Source: Salticus scenicus
Lineage: Eukaryota > Arthropoda > Arachnida > Araneae > Salticidae
Reading direction: 5' to 3'
NCBI GenBank assembly: GCA_963930645.1
Contig: OZ005659.1
Span: 161,114,534-161,178,533, forward strand
DNA length: 64,000 nucleotides
The position numbers and the translations under genes were made by a program. Shown here in pieces: positions 20,666 to 32,448 of this stretch (the stretch's first letter is position 1; the number at the start of each line of letters is the position of its first letter). The notes under the pieces are model-generated. The model had not been told where the DNA came from. It saw only the letters and a list, made by a program, of their open reading frames with translations, and did no database searches.

Positions 20666-21237
20666 ATAAAGTTCCTGTAAGTGAGGCAATGCACCCCCCT
20701 ACACCATCCTCAGCCTTTATCTTCACAAAATTAATTTGAGAATATGATAAATCCAATACTCTAATCTGTGGAAACAGAAATGGTGAAATAAAAGAAGTTG
20801 GCTTTATAAAGGTTCGTCTCAAGATCAAAACTTGCAGATTCGGCAAAATAGGCTTACTCAAATCAATCGCTTCTTCTTTGAGGAATGCATGTGAAATAAA
20901 TTGATGAATAGGCTCAAGCAATGGGACTTTTTTATGAGTGTCATATCGATGAATAAAAGAATCTGGCAAGCTTTTAGTATCATCAGTAATAACATTATCA
21001 AGAACTACATTTTCAAGAACAAGAGTCTGCAAATTTGGGCACTGTTTATGCAGCTGAGCCATGATTTCTGGTAAACTCATAGGCACTAATCGAGAACGAC
21101 TCTCAATTCTAAGTTTTAATACATGTGGTGGAAGAAATGCAAGGAGTTCAATGAAAAAGGATGTGTCAACATTTGCTAAGTTAACATATTTCCATAAAGT
21201 ATCACTTGTTCCCAGTCGCAACCATTTTTGGCATACA
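20666..21237 (-). pseudogene. F-box/LRR protein, N-terminal exon, truncated
   Basis: Starts at a good 3' splice site (CTTTTTTCAG, 21238-21247) and reads VCQKWLRLGTSDTLWKYVNL, the second half of an F-box. LRR-type sequence follows (FLPPHVLKLRIES, MSLPEIMAQLHKQCPNLQTL, ILPNLQVLILRR, IRVLDLSYS), collinear with residues 1 to about 190 of the exon at 57114-58146. The splice position inside the F-box is the same in both, with one base before the Val codon. Homology runs on weakly, with one-base losses, to GAACTTTATTT at about 20668-20680 and then stops at the minisatellite junction. F-box/LRR proteins of this layout (FBXL12-like, tentative) are SCF substrate adaptors. Likely dead because the remaining repeats are missing. 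Confidence 0.7.
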
Positions 21238-21247
21238 CTGAAAAAAG

Positions 21248-21516
21248 AAAAATATTAATAAATATCAGAATAAATTGTTAAATCTTTTATAGTATTCAAA
21301 TAAAATAAAACAACAAAATGTTTTTAGTCTTAATAATAAACAAATACACAATAAGAAGGTTTGTAAATTAATATCCTTCTCGCTATAAAATTCATTTTCT
21401 TAATGCTCAAAGGATGAGTTTCAAGCAAAAACTAATTTCTCTGAAAATACAAACATGCTTTGATTTCTTAGCACAAAATTCTCCCCCCTCCCCCTCTCTT
21501 TCTTTTTTTCAACGGC
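21248..21516. other. Intron or intergenic sequence
   Basis: Upstream of the F-box exon on the minus strand. AT-rich. No upstream F-box exon found. Confidence 0.4.
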
Positions 21517-21870
21517 CAAAATCATTAGTGCTGTGCATTTTTTTTTTTTCCCCTGAGCAAAAAAAAAAAAGCAATCAATATAAAGCTATTTTATTTTTCT
21601 TCAGATTAAAACCAGCCAGACTGATTTCTAATTCTCCAACCCCCCCTCCACCCAGACACACTCATTTTTTACCTCAAAATAATTAAAGCTGTTTGCATTA
21701 TACATTGTCCCCTAGAAAGATGTAATTAAGTTTGAAGCAAATGAGAAAAATACTCCAATATTTACACTCCCAAATTTGAAATGAAGTATATTTGCAACAG
21801 TAGTACATCACTTGACTTCTACAGATTAGAAAATAATTATCTTTGATAAAATAAAATGGTTTGACAGATG

Positions 21871-21913
<43 letters not shown>

Positions 21914-21986
21914 AAATGGCAATAATTCCCTTTTGCAAATATTTTAATAAATTTTTAAAAATTAAATCTGACAGTCACTTAATAAA
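21517..21986. repeat. Direct repeat A, copy 1
   Basis: CGGCCAAAATCATTAG through CAGTCACTTAATAA matches 24157-24600 in the same orientation (ACCAGCCAGACTGATTTCTA against ACCAGTCAGACTGATTTCTA, then AAAGCTGTTTGCATTATAC). It includes a T-run of about 35 at 21870. A family B element is inserted in this copy and another between the copies. Confidence 0.8.
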
Positions 21987-22051
21987 CTAGTATGCTGTGG
22001 CCACCACAAGACTTTCTTCTATATTTACCTATACATATTCAATCAGTAACA

Positions 22052-22083
<32 letters not shown>

Positions 22084-22087
22084 GTAC

Positions 22088-22123
<36 letters not shown>

Positions 22124-23279
22124 CTGTTAAAAGTGAAAAAAATCGATAACTTTGTTTTAAATTATCACAGATTTATAGTTCAACCATTCGTTTTAAAGGT
22201 ATTGACGAGACCTTTCGAAAGATACCCATCTTGAAAATTTATCCCCCCTGGGGGGGTACTTCCCCCCCAGGGGGGGAAGCGATGCCCCCCCATGCAGAAA
22301 ATTTTTTTCCTAGTTACATACTACTATTATCAATAATTCATATTAATTTTACAATCACAAGTTTAAAACAACTCTAATTATGCACATTTATACGAATTTT
22401 TGTCCTATGCTGCCATGTTAAAAATTTAGATAAAATGCTATCACAGCGCCACCTGTTGAGCTATTGATCCTCAAACATAATCAGCACCAGTTTATCTCGG
22501 GGACCAACTAAATACCAAGTTTGGTTAAATTTCGTTAAAAAAAAAAAAAAAAAAAAAATTGCGATAATTTTCTGTATTTTTTTGTTAAAAGTTAAAAAAA
22601 TCGATAACTTTGGTTTAAATTATCACAGATTTATCGTTCAACCATTCGTTTTAAAGGTATTGACGAGATCTTTCGAAAGATACCCATCTTGAAACTTTGC
22701 CCCCCCGGGTGGGAACTTCCCCCCCCCTGGTGGGGGGGCAACCGATGCCCCCACATGCACAAAAATTTTTTCCAAGTTAACTATTACTGTTATCAACGAG
22801 ACCTTTCGAAAGATACCCATCTTGAAAATTTACTTCCCCGGGGGGGGGGAACCGATGCCCCCCCATGCACAAAATTTTTTTCCTAGCTAACTACTACTAT
22901 TATCAATAATTCATATTAATTTTACAATCACAAGTGTAAAATAACTCTCTTTATGCCCATTTATACGGAATTTTGTCCTATGCTGCCATGTTAAAAATTT
23001 GCATAAAATGCGATCACAACGCCACCTATTGAGCGATTGATCCCAAAATCTAATCAGCACCAGTTTATGTCAGGGTGCAACTAAATACCAAGTTTGGTTA
23101 AATTTCATTCATTGGTTCGTGAGATACAGCGTCCACAAAAAAATGATACAGACAGACAGACAGACATTTTCTAAAAACTATTAATTTGTGTATCCCAAAA
23201 CATGTAAATCCATCAAAAAGTGGACTTCGAAAATTTTCGCGAATCCAATACTTTCTCTATATTACATATAGAAGAAAGT
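21987..23279 (-). mobile_element. Family B repeat (Helentron-like), minus strand
   Basis: Begins with the reverse complement of the family 3' end (CTAG, TATGCTG, TGGCCACCACAAG, ACTTTCTTCTAT) and ends with AGAAGAAAGT at 23270-23279. The interior has two or three tandem versions of a unit containing GAGACCTTTCGAAAGATACC, a C/G-rich patch (CCCCCCCATGCA) and ATGCTGCCATGTTAAAAATT, plus the (GACA)n microsatellite near 23152. Confidence 0.7.
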
Positions 23280-23380
23280 AAAAACATTAGCTGCTCCCCC
23301 CCCCCTCCAAAAAACAAAATAATAATAATAATAATATTTACCACCCTTTATTTTAAGCTAATTAATTCTCTCTCTTTTTT

Positions 23381-24145
23381 ACTTTCTTTTATATTCAATA
23401 GAAGAAAGTATTGGATTTGTAAAAATTTTTGACCTTAGGTTTTTGATGGATTTACACGTTTTGAGAGTTGTAGAACACGATTTGACCATTTTTAGAACAT
23501 GTATGTCTGTCTGTGTGTGTGTGACAAAATTTTGTGGCAACTGTATCTCAGGAACTACTGCACAGAATTCCATACAAATTGGTATGTAGTTACACCTTGA
23601 CATAAATTAGTGCCTATCAACTTTTGGTAAAAATTGTCCAACAGGTTGCGTTGCCATTGTGCTTTTTCTAAATTTTTAACGTGGTGGTAGAGGACAAAAT
23701 TTTGTATAAATGTGCATAAAGAGAATTATTCTTTTATAATCATTATGAAATTTAAAAGAATTATTAGTAATAGAGACAGCCAACTGGGGAAAAAAAAATG
23801 TGCATGTAGGAGCCTCGTGGAGGGGAGTAAATTTTCAAGATGGGTATCTTTCAAAAGAGCTCGCCAATACCTTTAAAATGAGTGGTTGAACCATCAGTCT
23901 GTGATAATTTAAAATAAAGTTATCAATTTTTTTCATTTTTAACCAAAAAAAAATATGTAATATTGAGAACAAAATTGACTTTTTTTTTTTATATTTAGTG
24001 TTATACTACTTCTCTAGTATGGAAATCATCTGCATTATTAAGGAAGATAATTTTTTTAAATAATAATTTTAATAAATTATTTTTACTGGGTGAATTTGTA
24101 TAGGAAAGTACAGAAGAAAGTCATGTGATGGCCACAACATACTAG
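23381..24145 (+). mobile_element. Family B repeat (Helentron-like), plus strand
   Basis: Starts with the hairpin ACTTTCTTTTATATTCAATA then GAAGAAAGT and ends AGAAGAAAGTCATGTGATGGCCACAACATACTAG. It is inverted relative to the copy at 21987-23279, so the pair forms a large loose inverted repeat. Confidence 0.7.
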
Positions 24146-24156
24146 TTTTTTAAATG

Positions 24157-24690
24157 GCCAAAATCATTAGCATTGTGCAATTTTTTTTTCCTGGGCAAAA
24201 AAGAAAGTAATAAATATAAGCTATTTTTTTTCTTCGGATTAAAACCAGTCAGACTGATTTCTAATTCTCCAACCCCCCTCCCCACCCACACACACTCATT
24301 CTTGGCATCAAAATAATTAAAGCTGTTTGCATTATACGTTGTCTCCCAGAAAGATGTAATTAAGTTTGATGCAAATCAGAATAATACTCTAATATTTAAA
24401 CTCCCAAATTTGAAATAAAGTATATCTACAACAGCAGTACATCAACTGACTTCTAAAGATTGAAAAATAATTATCTTTGATAAAATAAAATGTTTTGACC
24501 GATTGATTTTTTTTTTTTTTTAAGTTTTAAAATGGCAGATTCCCTTTTGCGAATAATATTTTAATAAATTTTTAAAAATTTAACAGTCACATAACTTACA
24601 AAAAACGTTATCTGCTCAAAAAAAAAAAAAAAAAAAAAAAGAGCAGTATTTTAATATTTACCACCTTTATTTTAAAGCTAATACCTGACA
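24157..24690. repeat. Direct repeat A, copy 2
   Basis: See the entry at 21517. The end (ATCTGCTCAAAA, then TTTACCACCTTTATTTTAAA) corresponds to 23288-23360 (AGCTGCTCC, TTTACCACCCTTTATTTTAA), so the original duplicated unit was about 530 bp before the insertions. Confidence 0.75.
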
Positions 24691-24941
24691 AAAATATACA
24701 AATAAAATGTAATTATCTCTAATTCTCACCAACAGTATGTTATTGCTGAGAGTATTTCACAAAACAAATATTTCTTAATGGCAATACAATCTGCTTTCTA
24801 ATTAAAATCTCAAAAACTGGGCTTTGAGGTACACCATAAGGAATCAAAATAGACTTCCAAGCAAAATTTTGTCGCTCTGGGACCACCCACTTCCCTATAA
24901 AGTGATCAACAAACATCTTTTTTTAATACATACATCTTTTT

Positions 24942-25525
24942 ACTTCTTATACAAAGTATAAGGAAGTATAGTAATCCTGATTTGCGAAATGGATTTTCTA
25001 TTTCACATTGCTCAAAAACGAATGATCACTGAATGTTCCCAATTTGTACGTGTGACTGTCATGATGTCTAGTTGTACACCTGCAAGTGTCGTTTTAACAC
25101 GAGCTCTCGTTTTAGAGATATAAGCGACTTTACACGTTTTTTTGTGACGCCTGTATGTATGTGTGTCTGTGTGAGTATGTCGCATAACTCAAAAACGGTT
25201 GGACGTAGAAAGTTGCGAATTGGTACATAGGTTTGTTATAACATCTAGTTGTGAACCTCCCTTTTTGGACTTTGTATGATTTTCTGTTTTGGAGATATTT
25301 AGGAAAATTAGGTTCATAATGGCCAAAAATGGTACAAATCTTGCAATCGATTTTTAACTAACTTCCCGACTAGCTAGACATTTGAAACTTTCAGAAAAGC
25401 CAGAACACGGTGGTAATGCATTTTTAAAATATTTTTAACCATTTGTCTTGGGTCCAATGACAATGCTTTTTAACATTATATATTTCTAAAGATGTATAAG
25501 GAAGTCATGTGGTGCCCACATCAGA
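24942..25525 (+). mobile_element. Family D repeat (Helentron-like)
   Basis: Starts with the hairpin ACTTCTTATACAAAGTATAA then GGAAGT. Ends GTATAAGGAAGTCATGTGGT then GCCCACATCAGA, where ATGTGG/CCACAT form a second hairpin with a 3-nt loop. Same design as families B and C but different sequence. The interior carries repeated CTCAAAAACG-type sentences and (TATG/TGTG)n. Confidence 0.6.
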
Positions 25526-26467
25526 TTTTTTTAATATGTAAAGATATATACAGGGTGTTCTAAAAAATTGAATCATGGTTCTTTACCTGTTTGAGATATG
25601 TAGGCAACATAAATTGAAAAAATGTTCAGAATAAAGTATGAAAGAAGAACTGTCTTAAGAAAAAATTCTGACCATCAAATTTTAAAAAAAGTTACACATT
25701 TTAAATATTTATTCAACCATCATAGACAAATTTAGTCAATCAGAAAGTTTTTGATTTAATGAAATCATTAGAAAAAACTGCATATCTGTATACTTAAAAC
25801 CAACTGAATTATGATGCAGAAAAACACTGACTTATGTCACTTTCTCATATCACTTAAAAAGGTGTTTCTATGGTGAAAAGAGGTTCCACTGTATGATGTC
25901 ATGTTACTGTTGATCATGATAAATATTCAGGTAGAAATCATTGTTTACATGCATGTTTACACAATACTTAATCATTTGGATTTTGATATGAAGCTAAACA
26001 TATATATATATAATTTGAATAATTTAATACCTTTGTAACACTCAGCAAACAAAAGATAGATGAAAATACCAACATATAATTAAATTTTAAATGAGATTTA
26101 TTTCAATTAAAATTGTCACGGTGATAATTTGAGTCCCAATGATTAGTAAAAACAAGTTAAAGTACTTACGCAGAAGAGAAATGACATAAACATAACACAT
26201 AAGCCTAACGATGAGATAATAGTTTGCAAAAAACATTAAAGTAATAGAAACACTCAACATTTTATAGAAATGATAAAAGGATAAAATTACCAAAGAGATC
26301 CGATAAAAGGGGGTAAAAAAAAAGAGAATTCATGAATTGAAATTTCAAATGCTGAAAAATAGAAATGTTCATTCATCAGGAAACTTTCATTTCTATCAGC
26401 CGAGTGCAAGAGTTCGTAAAACTGTATAGCTAATTCAAGCCAATATACAGCTCAAGTCTCTATCTTG
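25526..26467. other. Intergenic
   Basis: A TACAGGGTGTTC end-like motif at 25551 has a complement (GAACACCCTGTA) only at 37290, too far to be the same element. No gene seen. Confidence 0.4.
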
Positions 26468-26475
26468 CAACAAAA

Positions 26476-28132
26476 CAGGGTTGGGTTTTTGCCAGCAAAA
26501 ATGCATTTTTGCCAGGACAGCGGCAAAAAGTGGAAAAAACCAGGCAAAAAGCGGCAAAAATGGTAAAAATTGGCAAAAATGGAAAAAATTAGGAAAAGTG
26601 GAAAAATAAAATTAAAACAACACAATCCCTTTCAATTTTTACTCTTTACACTTTGACACCTCAATGAAAAAAGTGTTTGAAGATTTATTAATTTAAAAAA
26701 GTAATTATAATTAATTAATTAATAATATATAATCAGTGTCCGACAAATTCCGGGTGCCAGGGTGACTATAAATATCCATTGGTGACCAGTTACGGCAGAC
26801 TGACAAAAATATTTTCATGCATTTACAATATTTTTTATGTATATTTTTGTTTTTCCACCCACCTTCTTGTCTTGGTATAAAAGATGACATTGCTGATGTG
26901 TTGAATGAATAGTATGAGTTTAATGTTTTCTGAAAAATTTAACAATTATTTCTGTTTTTGAAAGATGTTTTTTTATGAAAGATAAATTCCCATATTTGAT
27001 AAATCTTCTTACTACTATACTGATGCTTTCCATGTCAACATCTTTGTGTTAAACAAGATTCAAGCATCATAAACACTATCTAAAGCAAACTATGTTCGAA
27101 TTTACAACGAGAAAGTTTAAATAGTATGATATTTATCAAATGGATTCTCTTTACAGGAATTCTGTCCTGAAAAATTAAGACAAATAGCATTTTAAAGCCA
27201 AAAGTTAAACACTCTCAATATATTTGATGATTATATTAAAGGTAAAAATAATATTTATTTCTGTAGATTTTTTTTTTTTTTTTTCCCCAATAGTTTGTTT
27301 TTATTTTTATAAATAAAAAATAGTTATTTTCTTAAAAATTTCCTTAGTTCACATTTTTAACTGAATAGTTTATTTATTCAATGTAAAATAATATGTGAAT
27401 GACCTGCATTAATTATACAATTATGAAATATTATTAAGTTTTGCTGTGAGTATTGGCATAGAAATAATTCGCTATTTTTGGCTCCTAAGATATTGAAACT
27501 TTGTCAGCCCCTCAACATAACCATAAAAATAAAACTACAAAATTATATTTTTATTTTATTGAAGTAAAAAAATCTTAAGTAAGACATATTCAGAGAGAGA
27601 GAGAGAGAGTTAACTTGCAATTTACATTTCAATTCCGAAAAATGCATGATCAGTGACTGACTGGCAAATTTTAGAACAGCTGAGTCAATAATTGACTTAA
27701 TAATTGACTTAATATTTGACTTTTCCCCACTGTAAACAAAAATATGTAATACGTTGAAAAACACAAATATTCTAGTAATTATTGAAGAATATTTTTTAGA
27801 TAGGTTATTTAAATATTTTTAAAAATGAAAAATATTATGTTAATTGTTGATGTTAAAAATTTCATTTTAAAGACATTTTAGAATGCATTTTTTTTTAATG
27901 ATTTACATAAGAATCAGTTGATCAAGAGTGTAATTAAATTTCTGGTTTTAATTTGTTAAAATTATGATTTAAACATTAAAATCGTGCAATTAAAATCCTT
28001 AAAACCCTGTTTGAAATACTGGTAATTTTTGCCAGTGGCAAAAATTGTGGCAAAAACTATTTTTGCCGGGGCGGTTATTTCCGCGGTTTTTACCATGGTT
28101 TTTTCCACTTCGGCAAAAATTGGCCAACCCTG
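26476..28132. mobile_element. hAT element, non-autonomous or decayed
   Basis: Terminal inverted repeat CAGGGTTGG / CCAACCCTG with an exact 8-bp target duplication CAACAAAA (26468-26475 and 28133-28140). Many TTTTTGCC / GGCAAAAA motifs cluster within 120 bp of both ends, typical subterminal transposase-binding repeats of hAT elements. About 1.66 kb, with no recognisable transposase frame. Confidence 0.88.
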
Positions 28133-28140
28133 CAACAAAA

Positions 28141-29490
28141 CAAAATAAAAAAAGGAAATTAGATTAAACAATAACACAAACCAAAATTGATACAAGGAAT
28201 AAGTATTTTTAAGAAATCCACATGTTAAACGATACATACTGAGATAGTAGAAATGAACAGGTTGCCAAACGTACGTTAGTAAAAAGAAAAGATTCAAATC
28301 GATTTAGGTGCTACTGAAATGCAATAACTGAATGCATTAAGTGATAGTTACTAATCTTTAAAAGCTACTAACAATATTCAAAGGTGATTTTTAAAAGGGT
28401 TATTTAATTTTAACATTAATCATTTTTAAATTTCAGTTTATATACTTTTAACGTACGGTGAGCAAGCGCCATTTTACGTGAAAAAAGAGATTTACTATTA
28501 AGTAAATACAGAAAACGTACGATTTAACTAATGTTATATATATAATTTGAGAGAAAGGAAATATTTGTTTTTGCAGTTTTATAATCGATTTTTCCCTGAC
28601 CTTTTTTTAATAAAATCCAAATGAACCCTATTAAAAATATATGTGCATTTAGATATATGGATTGGATAGTTTATAAAATGCACTTTTAAGAGAGTTCATG
28701 ATTGCTTTTATAACTTGATACTCAGGGTCTGATTACCCACTGAAGCTAAGCAAAGCGAAATTGAATTTCAGAGTTCCCCTTTCATTTGGGGGAAAGTTTG
28801 CACACACAGAAACAAACTTATTAATGTTAAAATTATAATTCCCATGCATATGCCTTAGCACAACTGTGTTTCTTTCCCCTTTACATATTGTCATATAAAA
28901 ATATTATAGACTGAAAATCACTGGCTGTGTTTATGATTGTTTTGTATTCACATATATAAGTGATTTTTACTCTCATTAATATTACATAAGATCAATTAAA
29001 AGCCTATTTATTCAGATTTTTGCAGTTAAATAATAGAACTTTTTTTTTTCAGAAAAAATTAATTCTGCATGTGAAATTCTGAAACTGTGAATCGAAGATC
29101 CTGTTTTCAGTCATTTTGGGTCCCTCTTGCCAATATGCCAATTCTATGTCTATAAAAATGCAATGTGAAATTGCACTGTCCAATCAAAAGGTAATTATGT
29201 CATCACTTTGGATGAACTACGTTGGCATTGTGAACTTGCACATATGTTGCATCAACCCAAAGCACATACAATACAAGGTTCTTCTATCACTTAGGTTGGG
29301 CCATTTGAAGAATAGTCAATCAGAAGCAAGCAAACGTAAAACGTCACATGGCGAAAATTAACTATGATACTATTGACAGCTGTTAGCTATTAAAAAACAC
29401 TGTATTAAAAAATAAATTAATCTTATAATCTGGGGGATATAAATATTACGCAAAAACAAAAATCTTGTGCGGTATTACATGAAATAAAAG
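28141..29490. other. Intergenic
   Basis: No supported gene or repeat. A few open frames up to about 110 codons lack motifs and have AT-biased random composition. Confidence 0.4.
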
Positions 29491-29672
29491 TACATTCATT
29501 GGCAAGGTCACAGAGTCTGCAAACACAGCTGTATCAAGTGACAATATTAATCGTGGCACAACTCCAATAGACCACGAAATTCTAATTTAGAAATTCTTTA
29601 ATCACCAACCTTAATTCATTTTAGATAATTTGGAGTGGAAGGCTGATTTTTATACCAATTTTGTGAAAAATA

Positions 29673-29741
29673 CCAGAGCCGAGAATCGAACCCGGGCCTT
29701 CCGCTTAACGTGCGAATGCTCTACCACTGAGCTACCCTGGG
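29673..29741 (-). pseudogene. tRNA-like sequence, copy 1
   Basis: Intact A box (TAGCTCAGTGG), D-arm GCTC/GAGC, 5-bp anticodon stem TTCGC/GCGGA with loop ACGTTAA (GTT in the anticodon place, but C instead of T at position 33), and T-arm with a GGTTCGATTCT B box. The acceptor stem pairs badly. It resembles a tRNA-derived SINE head more than a working tRNA. Confidence 0.6.
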
Positions 29742-29952
29742 TGATAACCAGCTAGGCATTTTCTCACATAATATTCATTGGTAAGGTCACCGAGTTCGCA
29801 AACACAGCTGTATCAAGTGACAATATTAATCCTGGCACAACTCCAATAGACCAAAAAATTCTAATTTAGAAATTCTTTAATCATCAACCTTAATTTATTT
29901 TAGATAATTTGGAGTTGAAGGCTGATTTTTATACCAACTATGTGAAAAATAT

Positions 29953-30020
29953 TAGAGTCGGGAATCGAACCCGATCCTTCCGATTAACGTGCGGATGCTC
30001 TACCACTGAGCTACCCTGGG
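29953..30020 (-). pseudogene. tRNA-like sequence, copy 2
   Basis: Same as copy 1 with a perfect B box (GGTTCGATTCC) and a perfect T-stem TCGGG/CCCGA. The last pair of the anticodon stem is mismatched and the acceptor stem is degenerate. Confidence 0.6.
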
Positions 30021-30283
30021 TGATAACCAGCTAGGCATTTTCTCACATAATATTCATCGGCAAGGTCACCGAGTCTGCAAACACAGCTGTATCAAGTGAC
30101 AATATTAATCGTGGCACAACTCCAATAGACCACAAAATTCTAATTTAGAAATTCTTTAATCATCGACCTTAATTTATTTTAGATAATTTGGAGTGGAAGG
30201 CTGATTTTTATACCAACTATGTGAAAAATATTAGAGTCGGGAATCGAACCCGAGCTTTCCGCTTAACGCGCGGATGCTCTACC

Positions 30284-30853
30284 GGTATATATGTTACTCA
30301 AATTACTATGGAATGTTCCCTATTTTAAATGGCATTAATAGGTCCTGTACAATCGGTGTGTGTACAGCTACAGGTACATCAAAAAAAAAAAAAAAAAAGC
30401 CAATGCATCCCCTTTTAGGACAAACATTTTTATAAATCACATTTAAATAACTTTCATCTGCAAAAATCAAGAAAAGAAAAAAGAAATGACATTTATTGTT
30501 TAGAATTTAATATTTATTGTATAGAATATATGATTAACCTTCGGATTTACAGGGCTACACTAAAATATTCAGATACATTAAAGGCTGCAATTAGAATTTA
30601 AGAGCCAAATTTTCTTTTGTGTTAAGCATTTTTAACACTTTCCAACAATGTTTAAAAGTGATTATGAATTCAATTAGTCTATCTCTATGCCTTTCAGTCA
30701 ATTGTGTGATAATGTAGGAGAAAAATATTGAAAGTTATGTGATACAACAACTACACACGGTTGCAAAGTATTAATAATCAATGCATACCACGACTTTTTC
30801 GTTCTTGTTTTTAAAATAAGACTTTGCTGTACCTAATTTCCACATTGCTTGTG
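30284..30853. other. Intergenic
   Basis: Poly(A) run at 30380. Nothing else seen. Confidence 0.4.
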
Positions 30854-31112
30854 CAAGGCTGCCACCAAATCAAAGATGTGAAAATAGTTGAAAAAGTGAC
30901 TAAAATTTCTGAAAAAGTGACCAAAATTTTTAAGAAAGTGACTAAATTTTTTAAAACGTGACCAAACATTGACCTAAAATTACCAAAGCTGAGGAAATCA
31001 TGAACTGACTTGCAAAAATATTTAATATTTATACTCAGACTGTGGCAATTTGTTTTGATTCCGGTTGATTTATAGTATCAATAAATTTATAGTATCAATT
31101 TTTGCCTCTTCT

Positions 31113-31144
<32 letters not shown>

Positions 31145-32448
31145 CTAAAGCTTTTTTCAATTTTATCTGAAATCAAATAAATTCTGATTTATTTTCTGTT
31201 TATTAAGAGGACTCTCTATTTATTGTCTCAGAAAGCTGAAGCCAATATTATTCTATAAGGAATTTTGCCCATTATAACTCTTTAACTAATACATATTTTT
31301 AAATTCCACTTTCAAATTCAGAAAATTCACAATTGTTAAACAGGTTATTACTTTCTAAAAATTGATTTTCTTAATTTTTAAGATTATTTTTTAAGCTAAA
31401 AAATGCAAAATTTCACATTGTACAAATTCACATTTTACAACTTCAAAATAATACATTAAAAATTAAAATAACTGATTTTTAGAAAGCAATAACCTGTTTA
31501 ACAGTTGCGATTTTTCTGAATGTGAAAACAGAATTTAAAAATATGTATATGTTAATGAGTTATAATGGGGTAAAGTTCTCCATAGAATAACACTGAGTTT
31601 GGTTTCCGAGGATGATAAGTAGAGAGTCCTCTTAATATGTTCAACTATTTTTCCATCTTAGCAATTGTCAGTTCTCTCTTTGCTAATTCTTTCAACCTTT
31701 TCCAATTTTAATTTTTTTTCCTCTTTTCTTTTTTTTTTTAATTTCAAAAGTGATTCTTTCTATAATCTTTTCTTTTCTAAATACATTTTGCAAGATGTGT
31801 TGGCAGATCTCGTTAATGATTAAAGTTAACTTATGATTGGAAATAATTCAAAAAAAATTTTTAAAGCATTTAGCATCCTCAATGACATGAATGCTTTTGG
31901 AACCTACTAAGCTCAAACCCAACGTTCTATCGGCTATTCATCAGACTGTTTCTGCACAGCGGGCAGTTTTAAAATATGAACAGTAAGAAACTGAGTTGTT
32001 TGTCTCCTGCTTACTGTAATATGCATTTTCTTTGGTTTTCTTGTTTCAGTACAACAAGTTTTTTTTATGTTTGGTTTCATATCCTTTGCCTACTCTCGTT
32101 TTTTTCCCTCTTTTCCCCCTTGTTGGTGTGTTTTGCTGGCCAGCTAAGATGCTGCGTTGGCTGCGGATCAATTGAGGTAATGCCGGCACAAGCTGTAGCC
32201 TACACCTCAAAGCACAAGCAAAGCAAAGACATGAATGTCTTATCATTAGTAACAATTCTTCCTGAAAGTGAGAATCCCTTCTCAATATCACCTTTACAAT
32301 GTGACAGTGACAAATATGTTTTGAGTTCAGTAACACATCAATCTAACTTAGAAAACTGGAAAAAAGAAAATAAAAAAAAACCTCTTGTATTTTAATTTTG
32401 CTGAAAAAAGTGACAAATAGTTGAAAACATGACCTAGTGGCAGTCCTG
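30854..32448. mobile_element. Possible hAT-like element
   Basis: Left end CAAGGCTGCCACC and right end GTGGCAGTCCTG are inverted. Both ends have subterminal AAAGTGAC / GTCAC-type repeats (AAAAAGTGACTAAAATTT, repeated at 30890-30965; AAAAAAGTGACAAATAGTTG at 32404). No clear target duplication, so tentative. A TTAA-flanked MITE sits inside. Confidence 0.4.
31207..31631. mobile_element. Fold-back MITE flanked by TTAA
   Basis: Long arms of about 195 bp (31207-31400 and 31437-31631) are imperfect reverse complements (GAGGACTCTCTA; CATTATAACTC; TTAAACAGGTTATT; CTTTCTAAAAAT). TTAA lies at both sides (31203-31206 and 31632-31635). A TTAA target fits piggyBac- or Kolobok-type mobilisation. A related single arm occurs at 37039-37190. 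Confidence 0.8.

Larger units (their letters stand above)
29494..30283. repeat. Tandem array of a 279-280-bp tRNA-like unit
   Basis: Units start ATTCATTGGCAAGGTCAC at 29494, 29772 and 30052; the third stops inside the tRNA-like part at 30283. Each unit has a unique body (CAAACACAGCTGTATCAAGT, GACAATATTAATC) and a tRNA-like 3' part on the minus strand. High identity between units suggests recent tandem duplication of a tRNA-derived SINE or of a tRNA-like gene. Confidence 0.9.

Noticed and set aside
28720..29361. Possible exon with open frame at 29116-29361
   Set aside because: No domain, no splice or promoter support, composition like its flanks.
29673..30020. Functional tRNA-Asn genes (GTT)
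   Set aside because: Acceptor stem does not pair, position 33 is C, and the units are tandem repeats of a larger body; a SINE head is more likely.
32046..32395. Open frames of 96-139 codons on both strands
   Set aside because: Lie inside a putative hAT-like element, lack motifs, and include T-run-driven Phe/Leu stretches.
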